In this document: piece after piece, positions 44,553 to 57,699 of the stretch | Layout of the letters: the number at the start of each line of letters is the position of its first letter | Position numbering within the stretch: position 1 is the first letter of the stretch | Assembly: GCA_933207985.1 (NCBI GenBank) | Contig: OW240913.1 | Coordinates: 278,867,232 to 278,931,231, forward strand | Reading direction: 5' to 3' | Length of the DNA: 64,000 nt | From: Pelobates cultripes | Taxonomy: Eukaryota > Chordata > Amphibia > Anura > Pelobatidae | Program-made: the position numbers and the translations under genes | Notes under the pieces: model-generated | What the model saw: only the letters and a program-made list of their open reading frames with translations | Told to the model about the DNA's origin: nothing | The model's database searches: none

Positions 44553-47500
44553 GTAGGGGAAATAAATTGTTCTAAATGCATAGCAGAAACATGTTGCGTC
44601 TGTGCCGTGGGATCTCTGTCCATTTAATGTTAGAGGCAGACAATACATATTTAACCACTTGAAATCTGTGCCTCCGGGCTGTCTTTTACACTTGGGAGGC
44701 TTAGTAAATAATATAGAATTAGGGTATATATCAATTTAAGCCTAAATTTGCAATTCTGACATTTAAATCTTTAAATAGCTCGGTTGCTGTTTTTATTACT
44801 GAACAATGCAGGATTCAGTTGCTGGAAATATTTTCACGTAAGGTAAATTCTTATATATGCTTTTATTAATACTGCCCTAGAGTTTGTAAAAAAAAAAATA
44901 TAAAATACTATATATATATATATATCAACTATATAAATATAATATAACATTTCACTATGTGTCCCTGTAATATGGACAGGATCTGAAAAAGCATCCACGT
45001 AAGGGAGTATGTAATACCAATGGTTACATATTGATCAGTCACAAAATGACCTGAAACATTGCATTTAAAGTAAAGTCATAATATAAAAATGCACCCAATT
45101 GAACTGCCGTGTACATTGATGTAATTGATTGCTTTAGTTATATCCAAAACCTGAACTTGCAATTTATTGAAGCTAGACACTTAGCAGCATGAAACGTGTG
45201 ATTTATTGGAGTCCGTTAGACCATACAGTGTTCAGAATTTCCCTGTGTCCAGACAGAGCCTTTTTAATAAATGCAGTAAAAAGACTATTTGTTTCCATAT
45301 TTTTATAATCCATAAAAGTTTATTGAGATGTATAAACAATAGACATTTAGACAAACCAAAGCACAGTAAATTTAAGTACATAGATATCATATGACCATGT
45401 TGAAAAAAAAAAAAGCAATCAGTGTACAGTACTTGTGTGTACCTCATACATAAGGCATCATCCGTGTTAATCGTGCACTGTGTCATCACCCTGTCTGCAT
45501 ATTATAAACATATAATCTGTATAATGCATTAGAAATGGCGTAAGTGACCGGGAGTGTCCGTTTTTTAACTTGTGTTGCTGACTGGCTCTGCACTTACTTG
45601 CCCACAAACAAATTGGCATTTCAAAATGGCATCCAAGTCTGTGATTGCCAGAATGATTGGTAAAACATTTACCAGGATTTAACCATTTTCCATCTGTAAT
45701 CTAGACAATGTGGGATGCCATGTTGTGTCCAATTTGTGGGTGGATGGCTGCGTGCTTTGCCTTCTTGTTGAACTCAGAAGCCATATTCATACTGGTGTTC
45801 AAAAATGAATACCACACATTTGTAGAACATTTGATATTCTCAGCAAATAATACATATTTATTTTCCTAGTAAATGTAGATAATGATTTTTAGTGCAGTGT
45901 ATGCATCTGTATTGAGCTATACATTTTCCAAGCAGTTGGCTTTCAAAACACCTGATTCATTATTCAGTGCTTGGCTATTTTACAGGGGCACCTTAAATCT
46001 TGACAAGGTTGCCATAGGGACCAATATCATGAGTGCATTCGGTTATATAATTCTGCTTTTCCTTGATGGGATTAATATCCTGGAGGTGTATACTTAGAGG
46101 GCATATATTTTGAACAGGGGTAGTGTCAGCTTGTTTAGAAAGCTCCCAGGTATGAAGCTGTGTGCATACATTTCTGTTTAACGTCACTAACATTGCATTT
46201 GTATAAAGTATATGTTTGTAAGAATGAGCTTGTAGTGAACTATTCATAAACCATTATAAAACATAAACACAGAAGAGTATATTAGCTATGTTTTAATTAA
46301 GAATCATTTTAAGGGTTAGTATATGCTAAATATGACCTAAATAGTTTTTTCTTTAATTTACAACTGTTTAGAAAACTTGTAAAATTACACCTTCTGTCCT
46401 CCTTCGTTTCTTTTCCCATTTCCTACTATATATGACTTTCAAATTGCCCCTGAGTGCTCAGCTTAGTGGGTCTGCCTGCAGCTGCCTCCTTACTATATAA
46501 CGCTACAGTAGCCTCCGAGGATTCTCTCTATTTATTGTTTAATTGATACAGATTAACCTGTAGAGTGGAAGCAGAGTGAAACACCCCCCAGTGATTTTAA
46601 GCTGATGTACCCAGAGCCGGTTTGAAGTGGCTCCGGGATCTGTGAGCGTACTTCCTTTGGAGAGTTTGTTTTTAAAGGGAAATCAAATTATACAGACAGC
46701 CTGCACTATCAAGTGTTCTTTGTTTTATGCAGATTGTAACCAAACTGGTATTGGAAAACTTTCATACTGGATTCAGAAGTATTCAAATTTGCATTATATA
46801 TACATCTTTATCTACATTTACTATGAAAATAAATATTTATTATGTGCTACAAATATTTATTACTATGGTGTGTGGTATTAATTTTTCAACTTCACCTTCA
46901 TGTACATTATATATATATTTATTATATTTATTTTGTGGGCAAAATTGCCAATCTGAAGATGGATTCTGAGTTTAACAAGAGGGCAAGTAAGTAGGATGTA
47001 TGGCATTCCACATTGTATGGTGATTATTTATATGCACTTAATTTGGGAATTGCAAGTGTTTCCAGCTGCACAAAAAAATTACATATGCATTTTCACTTAT
47101 AGCACTTTCAATTGAATATTTAAAAAGCCCTAGCACTTTCCTGCTTTCCTTATTGTGTCTGCGGAGTACGAATGCACCACGCATACTACAAATCGGTCAT
47201 TATAAGCCACTCTCGGACCCGGTTCATTTTAAGCACCGTAAACGTTGCAGTGATGTACAATGCTTTGACTAGTCCTTTTAGACAGTACATGTTACATTTC
47301 TATGTTGTGTTGTGCTTCGTTCTTGTTTTCTAAAATGTGCAGCCAGCAATGCGTTTTAGAGTAGAATCCTGACTCATCAGTATTGAATGCTAAACTGAGC
47401 GACCACATAGATTGGAACATAATTAGTAACTCTTTTATTGTTGGTGCAAAACTTCTGAACCCAGTCTTGAACACTGCCTTTATTATGAGAGTACCAGGGA

Positions 47501-49274
47501 AATAAAATGCACACGATTATTGCATTGAAAGTGTATTGAAATATTCTTCTATACATTTAGCAAGCCGGACTTTACTGTTATACCACATTTTAAAAGAGCA
47601 CTTTAGGTACCATAATCACTAGCTCATACCCACGTTCAAGAGGAAGTTCCCACTTTCATATTATCAGTATTAACTCTGTCCAACTTTGGATGTCATTCAT
47701 TGGCTGATACTCTTTTACCCATGAGCTCTGTCCAGAATTGAATAAAAATGATATCTGGGAACACACAGTGTTTGATGGAATTATAAAGTACTAAACTGGT
47801 AAGATTGTTCTGATGCCAATACCAGATTATGCAGTGCTCGGCAAACAGCATCTGGCTGGTAAACAGACTTATTTTATCATTCAATTAATGTACCCTTACA
47901 CATACCGTAACTGATTTCTGTGTGTTCACAGCATAAACAGCATTACATAAATTCCTGGTAGTTTCTAATGTTTTATAGATTGCCAGCAGTCTAATAAACT
48001 GTCTCCTCTCATCCCCATACACTGTGAGCGGGGGTAGAAAAATTACATTCCCTTAGCCATGTGCAGGGTGTGTGATTGGATGAGTGCTTTAATATGCAAA
48101 TTATTTAACTCCATCCCCTTTAACTATTGGATAGATAAATATTAATGTACTGGGTCCTTACCCAAATAATGTGTCCTCCTGTCAGAATTATCTGGTCCTA
48201 ATTGCCTATTCAACAGCCATTACTGTAGAATAATTTAAATAAAAGGTAAAAACACAAGTTAAGTCCTTAATCCTCTCATTCAGAGAAAAATGACTATTGA
48301 AAGTTCCTCTTGCAGCTTCCCAGGTTATCAGTCAGTCTGCTCTGTGTGCCTCCGCATGCGTTTCTGTAATCACTACATTTTAATGGATTGAGGCTACTTT
48401 GCATTTGGATTACAGTTAAGAAAGCCTGATTCGTCCTGCCAGGCAATGTCAGCAATCAATCTGAAGCTATCTGTGCTACACTATATCAAATCCTGTTGAT
48501 TTCCCATTAGGATACCTTTCTGCTATTGCCGTCCGTTATTCTTTGTCTTAATATAGCTGTTGTCTTCCTGTCGTATTCTTCAGGTAGAGATTCAATATGT
48601 CCTGTGCACTAATTTGATGGTTCTTCCTCTTGTCCCTCCTCTCATTCTTCTTATTCAATTCTTCCAAACCTGTCCATTCCTCTTACTTCATTTTGTCTAC
48701 AGTTTTCTTGGTATTGCCTTGTCCATTATTCTTACTTGGAGAGTGTATTTATAGAGGTTGATTTTCTGTTGGTGTAATTAAAATTTTAATGCCAAAGCAG
48801 GCAGGTACTCTTGTAATTATAAATCTGTGATATGTACTCGTTAATTGATGCAGAAGACAGTGACTGACTGCTAGTGGTGAAGTTCATGGAGAAACGTAAC
48901 ACAGCTTATCTTGTTTTGGTTCTTCTCTTATTCTTTTATATATATATATTTTATACCTTTATTCATTCTTTATATTGTTTTGATGCAGTTATGTGAACTC
49001 TTCCTTAAATAACTTTCACTCTACTGAAATTTGAATCAAAATAAATGCATGCTTCCTTCCAATTTCAACACTCTATAACCTTCTAATATTCTTCCTTATT
49101 TTGAAAAAAATTTTTAGGATTATATAAATGAAATGGTAATGTTATTCATCATTAAATTAGCCCTATTTTTTATATGTCAGATTTTTGTGGAACTAAAAAA
49201 ATCCGCATATTAATATGTGGTGTTACTTTTATAACAATTTGTCATTTACATTTCCCATCCCAATGTTTGAATAT
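44553..49274. other. ASCC3 intron, mostly unassigned
   Basis: AT-rich intron sequence. 47591-47640 (taaaagagcactttaggtac) may be a T2-like left end. No exon, RNA gene or full element was recognised. Confidence 0.45.
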
Positions 49275-49620
49275 TTAAAGGAACATTATAGTGTTCGGAA
49301 TACAAAATAATTTCCCCCCTCCACGCAGGTAAGGAGAGGGTTAAAACACAATTTTACACGTACACTATTTCAGCACTGGGTTCCTCCTCTATCATCAGCT
49401 GATGGCAAAACGTAATTCTGTGGGGATTTTAAAGATGCTGGATGTCCTCATGCAAAGGGTGAAGACGTCCAGCACCGTTTCACAGAGTCAAACTCCGTAA
49501 AACTGCAGGAAGAGCCTCTAGTGGCTGTCTGCTAGATAGGTACTGGAGGCAGTCTTACAGCTGCAATGTAAATATTGATGAGATGAGAAGTGGTCTGAGT
49601 GCCTATAGTTTTCCTCTAAC
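49275..49620. mobile_element. T2-like MITE
   Basis: It starts TTAAAGGAACATTATAGTG and ends gcctatagttttcctctaa. The interior has cctctagtggctgtctgcta and a gacgtccagca segment shared with the copy at 8338-8570. Confidence 0.7.
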
Positions 49621-50306
49621 TGGTGGTAATCCTCTCATTTTTCTTATAGTTAAAATGTTATAAATACAGACGACCACAACAAGGTACAATTACTTTATCT
49701 TTTGGTAGTCAGTTAATGCTACTGGCGCGTTATGAATATGAACAGAATATTTACCATTGTGTTCCTAAGATTGACTTAAATGTGTAGCCTTTTCAATCTT
49801 GTATCACGTTTTATTGATGGCAAAGAAATTTGGAAAAAGAAATGTTATATCTCTGATTATTTATCTATGGCAAATCTATGGCAATTAGGTAGAAACTGCC
49901 AAAACAATTTATAGACAGTTTTCATACGCTCTGTTAATTAATATAGCAAACTTTAAGGTTGCAGGACCTGCATTCCTAGAAAAAGAAACCGTAAAGTTTA
50001 TTCGGTTTCAGATTACAAGAAATTAAAATTTAAGCAGGTTATGTTTGGCTGTCCAGAGCATTATATTAAATCATTTAAAAGGTCAAGAGTTATACTAAGA
50101 CTCTGGTACAAAATGTAATGCAAAGTTGAATTACAATGATTTGAAATGCTTTTACAAGGCCACGGCCTAAATGCTACAAGACAAAACTATATTTTCTCGT
50201 TTGCATTTTGCTAAGTGAAGATTACTGTTAGATGACTTTAGTGTAGCATATTTAGTGTACAGCTCTTTGGAAAAGCCAGTTGATAAGTATGTGTTTAATA
50301 TTTCAG

Positions 50307-50514
50307 AACAGCGGAAAAGAAATGCAGGCGACATCCTAAAACCTAATTATGGCTGTCAAGTCACAGTTCAGTCTGAGCAGGAGAAACAGCTAATGAAACA
50401 GTACCGGCGAGAAGAAAAACGGCATGCCAAACGAGAAAAACGAGTAGGGGACGATGGCGAGTTTTGTGGCGAAGTACCAATGTCCTTTGATCCAAAGGAA
50501 CTGCGAATGCAAAG
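50307..50514 (+). CDS. ASCC3: ASCC3 coding exon
   Basis: The acceptor is atttcag and the donor gtaata. The translation contains LKPNYGCQVTVQSEQEKQ, LMKQYRREEKR and FDPKELRMQ, a very highly conserved part of ASCC3 just before its helicase core. The charged stretch KQYRREEKRHAKREKR is strongly basic and likely helical (inference). The exon begins two bases into a codon and ends two bases into an Arg codon, and both junctions restore the expected residues. The open frame extends about 50 bases upstream into the intron by chance. The start was set by the acceptor and phase match. Confidence 0.94.
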
Positions 50515-51857
50515 GTAATAAATGCCAAATCTTTTAAAAAGAAAAACGAAAAAAGGTTCCTCTGTGATTACTGCTTTAGTTTGTCCTAATCATTTAATTC
50601 CTTTAAGTTCAGCATTGAAGATAACACGATTTCAACTGCAGGTCACGTTCTAGCACAAGTATAGAATTTTTTTTTTTCTCCATGAAAACCTAATTTTCTA
50701 GGATAAGGAAGCAGTGATCTGCTTAATTAGAATCTGCTTGGTCGCTTCCACGCGGTTTAGAAATGCAGATTAAGGAGGTAAGCTATCTTCCTTAGGTGCT
50801 CTGTACACACCACTAGTTTAAGATTTATGAAGTCTGTACTAAATGCATTGAAACTATCTGTTTTTCCTCTTGAGATTAATGGGTGCTATTTTCCATGTTG
50901 TCATCTTGAAATATAGGGAAAAAAGGGAAGGCAAATAAGGCGTTGCATTGCCGCAGAGAAATAAAAAAAAAAAAAACTAAAAAACTAAACCTTACTCTTG
51001 TTGGATTTTTAAATATTGAACCCATAAAATGTGTGATCTCTACATTGTTATGTGGCATAGATTGGGGACAGCAACACAGTAAATAAGAATGTCTGTTGCG
51101 GTTATTGAGTTGCCAGTGCCTACAAATTGTGCCTGCATTTAGCTGCAGTTCTTACAAGAACTGCTTTTCAGGGCAAATGTAATGACCTCTGTTTAACCTT
51201 GTGTGTGCCATAGTGGTTAGCAACACATATCGTGCACTCAGGGAATTAAAGGCAAATTTATGGCTGCACTTAGTCCACTGTTGCTTATATTCCCAACATG
51301 CATTATGTTTCATCTCATTGGGGCAGAATTGGCTAATTTTGGTAAAAGCAGTATGTGTGCGTTCGGTGTAATCTAAAGGATGAAGTTTGGAAATGGATTG
51401 GAAGGTGGCAAATGTGTTGTGCGGTTATAAGGATTTCCTTGGTTGTACAGATATGATTCTTTTCTGCGGCATAATGATAATAAATCAAAAAAGGATCAGT
51501 AGTGGAAACAAATCTAGCCGTGAATAGACTTGTTTCCTGCGCTTAGTGTTTCAGCTGAGTAATAAATACTTTGTGTCCATAAATGTCATGGTTTACGTGA
51601 AAACATACTTATTGATTATACGACCAATGGACGTTTGTAAAAAAAAATATTCAAATTAAATTCAATACTTAGGAGCATCACGTATAGATGAAAGCCAGGG
51701 GACACTCCCCCTCTATCCCCCCCCCCAAAAAAAAAATGTAATTCACTGTCACAGGCCTCAAAATTAATTTGAATCTGATAGAATATAAAGACAGGAGTTC
51801 AGATGCTTCTGAGCTTTTTAAAGTGACAGTGCTACATTAAAAATGTTCATAAAGCAT
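50515..51857. other. ASCC3 intron sequence
   Basis: No recognised element. A poly-C/poly-A tract lies at 51715-51738. Confidence 0.45.
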
Positions 51858-52905
51858 TTAATGGAACATTTCAAGCACCATAGCCACTACAGCTTGCTGT
51901 ATTGCTAGGAGCAAGCTAGTGCTCTCTCTGAGAAAGGAGTTAAACGGTTTAATTGCTTGAAAACATTCCCTGGTGTCCCCTGCTGATTCAAGCTCTGCTG
52001 CTTAGCTAAGCCTGGCCATGTCTTAAAAGTAGGCAGACAATGTAATAGAGCAGCAGGAAATGCTAGCAGAATGCTTGGTTGTATAGGGAGAGGTATTAGC
52101 AGTAGAAAGAGGGAAGTGCTCAGGCCATTGTACAGAACACTGGTGAGACCTCACTTGGAGTACTGTACGCAGTACTGGAGACCGTATCTCCAGAAGGATA
52201 TTGATGCTTTAGAGAGAGTTCAGAGAAGGGCTACTAAACTGGTTCATGGATTGCGTGATAAAACTTACAAGGAAAGGTTAAAAGATCTTACCATGTATAG
52301 CTTGGAGGAAAGACGAGACAGGGGGGATATGATAGAAACATTTAAATACATAAAGGGAATCAACACAGTAAAGGAGTTGAATATATTTAAAAGAAGAAAA
52401 ACAAGAGGACAGTCTTAAATTAGAGGGGCAAAGGTTTAAAAATAATATCAGGAAATATTACTTTACTGAGAAGGTAGTGGATGCATGGATTAGCCTTCCA
52501 GCTGAAGTGGTAGAGGTTAACACAGTAAAGGAGTTTAAGCATGCATGGGATAGGCATAAGGCTATCGTAACTATAAGATGACTAATGAAAGTATTTAGAA
52601 AATTGGGCAGACTAGATGGGCCGAATGGTTCTTATTGCCGTCACATTCTATGTTTCTATGTTCATTGACTGAGCGCACTCAGCTAACGGTCACACTCAAT
52701 GACAGTGGACAAGCAGGGCTTAGCTCAGTGGAGCTAACAGAAGCTCTTTGGAACACCTTGTGACTGCAGGCGAGGCAAACCTTTAAGTAAGTTGTCAAAC
52801 CATTTTTAAATGGTGTGACTAGTTACTCTGGGAGGTTGTCAGGGCTCTCCTGAAACAATACCCGCTACAGCAGGTAGTAGTAATGGTGATTGAAGTATTC
52901 CTTTA
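51858..52905. mobile_element. T2-like MITE split by a LINE
   Basis: The left side reads TTAATGGAACATTTCAAGC with accatagccactacagc. The right side reads gattgaagtattccttta. The middle (52030-52665) is an unrelated LINE. The flanking halves share cttagctaagc/gcttagctcag symmetry. Confidence 0.6.
52030..52665 (+). mobile_element. CR1/Jockey-type LINE, 3' fragment
   Basis: The 3' end of the same LINE family as 472-1838, in the opposite orientation. A 115-codon frame (52071-52418) reads MLGCIGRGISSRKREVLRPL, then YRTLVRPHLEYCTQYWRP, LERVQRRATKLVHGLRD and SLEERRDRGDMIETF, which is the C-terminal domain after RT. The tail ends gtcacattctatgtttctat. It is strongly 5'-truncated and sits inside a T2-like MITE. 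The near-full-length C-terminal frame implies a younger copy than the one at 472. Confidence 0.85.
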
Positions 52906-53369
52906 GTGAAGAAATACATTGCTATACTTTTAAAAGGAGCTAAAAGTGCAAAGCTTAGACTTGATTTATTATTGTAACAAAAAAGGGGTCCTTTGTACAG
53001 CAAATTCATCTAAAAAACAGAAAGAAAGTAAGTAAATATTTTATACAATCCCATAACTTGTTTTTTGCAAGATTTATGTATTTTTAGCAAAGTTAAACAA
53101 TTTATTTTAATTATTTTTTTTTCCTGTTGATATTGCAGTGCATTTTCATGCAAACTGTTAAATTTATGAGCACAAACCATAAGAAACTACGACGTTGCAC
53201 AATATGTCAACTGTAATCGCTAAACCTTATATGTCAGTAAAGAGCACTGCGTCATTGCAAAACTGTTTAGTTATACCCAAGCCTCAATAAAGATTGACAA
53301 AAAAGAATGATAATGCATCACCTGAAAGAAGAGATTTCCTTACAGTGTCTGTCCACCCTTTCATCTGAT

Positions 53370-53556
53370 TTAAAGAAACATTATAGCATTTTAGTGGAAT
53401 CCACTGGGGACATTTAAATCATGCAATGCATACATTGACGTTCTGCAGGCGGGTAATGTTTTCACGTGCAGTAAAATGTTTTCATTGCAGTTTTCACTTG
53501 TTAAAATGAAGGGGACATAGTACCCAGACCTCCGGGTGCCTATAATGTCCCTTTAA
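53370..53556. mobile_element. Short T2-like MITE
   Basis: It starts TTAAAGAAACATTATAGC and ends gcctataatgtccctttaa. It is 187 bases with terminal inverted repeats within TTAA, a compact internally deleted form. Confidence 0.7.
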
Positions 53557-53786
53557 TTCAGTTGCGTATCCCTTGTATATGGAAACATTTGACAATAGCG
53601 TGACTTTATACTTTTAATAAGATTACTATTTCTGTATTTTGAAGAAGTCTGAATTATATTTCTATTCTGTGTGGGCTGTTTTTTTTTTTTACTTCCCAGA
53701 TTTACAGGTGTGGATAGGATATTTTTTTTATGTAGGTGGGACACCACTTCTAATTATTTCACCTTTTTCCCTCCCCCTAACTTCAG

Positions 53787-53925
53787 AGAACAAGCTCTTT
53801 CCACTGTTAGACAAATGCCTGTCTTGGGAAGAGAGAGAGACTGTTGGGAAAGAATTCAATATCCAAATGTTTATGATTCATATGCTGAAGCCATGAAAAC
53901 ATCTGCATTTGTTGGGGGTGCAAAG
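53787..53925 (+). CDS. ASCC3: ASCC3 coding exon
   Basis: The acceptor is cttcag, after a pyrimidine tract, and the donor is gtatgt. It reads EQALSTVRQMPVLGRERD, then YPNVYDSYAEAMKTSAF and ends GGAK, matching the vertebrate ASCC3 sequence between the KELR(I/M)QR motif and ILPEGIQREN. It completes the split Arg codon of the previous exon and ends in phase 0. A second open frame overlaps it but does not match any ASCC3 segment. Confidence 0.93.
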
Positions 53926-55071
53926 GTATGTTGAAAGACAGAAAAGCAGTGATGTGTATTTACTTTCAAGTGACTCTAAGCCTGCTCAACAGAATCTAGT
54001 CTTTTAACATAATGCTTACTTATACCTATACTTAACCTATACATATCTGTGAGGTATAACAAAGTAAAATTACATTTGCCAACCCTTTAAGGTATGATTA
54101 AAAAGGAACGGAGGGTCTCATGAAAAAATATATATCAAAGTTTCAGTGTACTGTTACAGGCACACCACGACGGTCAGGGAGGATGCTGGTGGAGATCAGG
54201 GATCACTGCAAAATAGTGGTGAAAATTACATTCTGGAAGCTATCCCCTGTTAATATGGCACCTTCTGTATGATGCCAAAAGACACTGCTGTATAAAAGAA
54301 CATGCAGGGATTTAGAAGAACATGCACTTTGAGAATTCAAGGAGAATTTAAAATTTTTAGGCCAAAGTAACCTTACTGAAAGCATAAGAGGAAGACCACG
54401 ATATCAGGAAAAACCTAATATGTGGTCATAAATATGGTCAGAGAGGTAATGTGGGCATGACCCAAGTTAATTAGAAAAAAGATACAAATAAGGTAAAGGA
54501 ATCTGCCTAACAAAGGTAGAAACCATCTTTACTGAAAGTACCTTCTAAGTAGAGTCATTCAAAGGTAATGGCAAGGCAACAAAAAGTAATAATAAACTTT
54601 ATTTAAACAAGATCCTAAAGTTAAAATACGATAGATAAAGTGAAAAAAAAGGAGAGCAGGTGAAAGTGTCTTGTAATAATCAACAAGTGTAAGGGGTATT
54701 GATAAATCCCTATAAAGGTATAAAAAAAAATCCCTATATAAAAACCTAAGTATGCTGCATGCACAAAACAATATGTATAGTATAGCCTGAGAAGAGCAAA
54801 ACGTCCGAGGTGCTTAGGATATCAGTTACACAGCAGGCAGCATACAGAATATGTAGTCTGCCTGTGTAGAACAGTAGGTGAAAATATAGTCAGAGATAGG
54901 CAATAGCCAGTGGGGTTCTATGAATAAGACTCCTCAGATAGAGTAGTGGGAGTAGATGTGCAGCTATCTAAATGTAGGCATAACCCCACAATAAAATCAA
55001 TGGCAGCCAAACCCCACTCCCAAACCAGCTGTGCTAATAACCCTCCGTTACTAGGATGCAATGCAGAGAAA
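53926..55071. other. ASCC3 intron sequence
   Basis: No exon was found. 54560-55070 has a repeat-like look (agaagagcaaaacgtccgag) but no ends were identified. Confidence 0.35.
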
Positions 55072-55356
55072 TGGCTAGAGCTATACAACCTAATAGACCT
55101 AGGCTATTTGCTGAAAGATTCTATGTAGCTTGCCCTGCGTGTTTAACATAAAAAGTTGCAGCTAACACAAATGGATAGACAATGGAAGAACTCTTGACAA
55201 AGAGTTTACTGCCGAAACGCGTGTCAAGCTACTTTTAGTTCACGTTTCTTTTGAGGGGAGAATAGTTTGTCTATCCATTTGTGTTAGTTGCAGTGCTGTA
55301 TGTTAGCTGCCATTAAGCAGCAGATAGCCTAGGTGATTAGCTTGGATAGCTCTAGC
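55072..55356. mobile_element. Foldback element with about 90-110-base arms
   Basis: The left arm 55072-55185 and right arm 55261-55356 are inverted copies. Best is gctaacacaaatggatagac against gtctatccatttgtgttag, and outside it gacctaggctat against atagcctaggt. The loop holds gccgaaacgcgtgtcaagct. It lies about 110 bases upstream of an ASCC3 exon. Confidence 0.7.
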
Positions 55357-55465
55357 AATTATTATTATTTTTTTTTAAATCGTTTTTCGAAATGTATTGA
55401 ATTTGTTTAAGCTTTCTGAGGTGGTAAATGTTATACATCACACTGCTTGTTTTTACCCAATTTAG

Positions 55466-55591
55466 CTTCTACTGCCAGAAGGCATTCAAAGAGAAAACAA
55501 TAAAATGTATGAAGAAGTGAGAATCCCTCCAACTGAACCAATGCCTATTGGGTTTGAAGAGAAACCGATATTTGTTAAAGACTTGGATGAA
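55466..55591 (+). CDS. ASCC3: ASCC3 coding exon (last in window)
   Basis: This exon of 42 complete codons starts after the acceptor atttag and ends at a consensus donor gtaagt. It encodes LLPEGIQRENNKMYEEVRIP and ends FEEKPIFVKDLDE, which in other vertebrates lies immediately upstream of the first helicase cassette (Walker A motif GAPTGAGKT-like). That cassette is not found in the remaining 8.4 kb, so the next exon lies beyond the window. The motif ILPEGIQREN is near-invariant in the family. Here the first residue is Leu in place of Met or Ile, which is conservative. Confidence 0.93.
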
Positions 55592-57699
55592 GTAAGTAAA
55601 TTAGTGCTCAGTGAAATTGAGTTTTCTATTTGTTGATATGGTGTGTGAGGCCTCGAGACAGAATAGAATGAAGAGCAGGGGTGGGGTGGGGTGGGGTGCA
55701 CGGTAAGGACAAAGAAGAATGGTGGGCGCGCAAACGTGTTGTCTAATATTAAGGAGTTTACCAAAAAAATCTCCTAATACATAATAATGCCATGTACAGA
55801 ATACATTAAAAAGTGCATGTACAGAAAATGACATTGGAAAAGTGACATTAAAGAAGGTAACATTGGCAAAATAATTAAAATAAGTACAGAGAGAATGGTT
55901 TAAGAAGTCAGACATGCACTCCGTTACGTAGTGTAGGAACTGAAATGAGTACTTTTATAGAAAAAGTAATCTCCAAATTCACATTACTTTACTTTCTTCA
56001 GTAGCAAGTGACTTTAGATGGATTGATTAATAGCATGGTGGTGCAGTATTAGGAAGGCTGATGACAGTGTTGGCAACATAAAGATAATTACATGAGGTAA
56101 ACAGAATGGATGGGAGATGTGAAGCTGCTGGCCTTAAAATTAGTGTGCTACTAATGTCCCATTCCACAAAAGAACAAAGCAGCACCAAGGGAGCATTATA
56201 TTTGTGTAAGAGCTTAGATTTGAAGAATACTGTTCGTGCTCTGTAGTTAAGTGCTTGGGCACGGTGTGAAATGTTACCTTACAGATACAAAACATTCTGT
56301 AATATCTGTAATGTCCTTTACGTCCTTTGTGTAGTAGGTTTATTTTCTGCATCCTTAGCATCAAATCTCAGGTCATTTTAGAATATAACAATACTGTAGC
56401 ACATGTTTAAACCTGAAGCATCAACTTCGCCTTTCTGAGGTCAATAGAATTACTATTGAGATGGTCATTGATAAATAGCATTGATACCCTGGTCATGAGA
56501 GAGAGGCTCAGTCTATTGTTTAGTTTAAGAATTATTTCCTGTTCTAAATTGTTTGTAAACTTCTATAATGCATTTAACAAAAAAAAACCTCTATACTTGA
56601 CATCCATTATTACTATCCTTATACTAAGTCAATTCTGAAATGCATTTATCATATAAAAATATTAAAACTTCTCTTCATTCTCATTAAATTCTGAACATGG
56701 AGAGATGCCTTCTATGGATGGATGATACAGTTTTCCCATTGGCCATTTTTCAAAGAAGATATAAAACGGTGGCATTTAATCATCATGCTGATCACGTACT
56801 TCAAATAATACATATTTATACAGCTTTCAGTAAGATTCACATTTACATTAAAAAACCTACTATCTACGCATCCTTGTTCTTTACATGCACATATTCAATT
56901 GAGAGTAAATTGCAGTTCATATAATCAATAAAAGATTATCTTGCTCATTGAGAACTAAATCCCAGCGTATTAATCCCTTTGGTAAATATAGACACTTGCA
57001 TTAGCTTCCTATAACTGATATAAAAGTATTTTGTTAGAAAAAAAAATTAGTAAGGTAGTAACTTGATTGCCATTTGTATATTTTTGAGATCGATAACATT
57101 TGTGCCTTGGTTGTACCATTGCATTTAGTATTGCTCCACTGTGAAAATAAAGATTGTAGTTTTCTCCCACAATAAAAGATGTTTGAAGGAATGGAGCATT
57201 ATGCAAACACGTGTACATACTTTTATCTCTTGTAATTCTTTTGTAATAGAAGACAACATGTAAATAGCATATGACATTAACTTATTAACTTAAGTTATTT
57301 CCGTACATAGTTAATTTTGATTTCTTCATATGGTAACTATTTACTGTATTTATTTTAATATTATTTTATCCTCTTATTATATAATGTATATACATGCATG
57401 AAATACATCCCAACATTGAGACGTATGAGGCTGGTAGTGGTGAGTAGATCTAAGGGAGGCATTGACTGTGATATGACTTTTGTGTTACTAGCAATGCCCA
57501 TTATGGGCAGATCTGACAAGAAAAAGGGTCACTCCCCTTCTACTTAAAGAATCATGCAGAGATCTTTCTCTGGAGGGTCCTAGTGCCCATTCACAGCACG
57601 GCGTCGTCTAATGATGCATTTGCACTTTGTTGTCCAAGGACAGCTCCTTGGTTTACCCAGATGTGGAACACCAGGAACTTAAATCAGGATGGTGGGACA
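55592..57699. other. ASCC3 intron sequence, unassigned
   Basis: 55681-55699 is a G-rich tggggtggggtgggg-type tract near the donor side. The rest is AT-rich with no recognised feature. No helicase exon was found. Confidence 0.45.
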
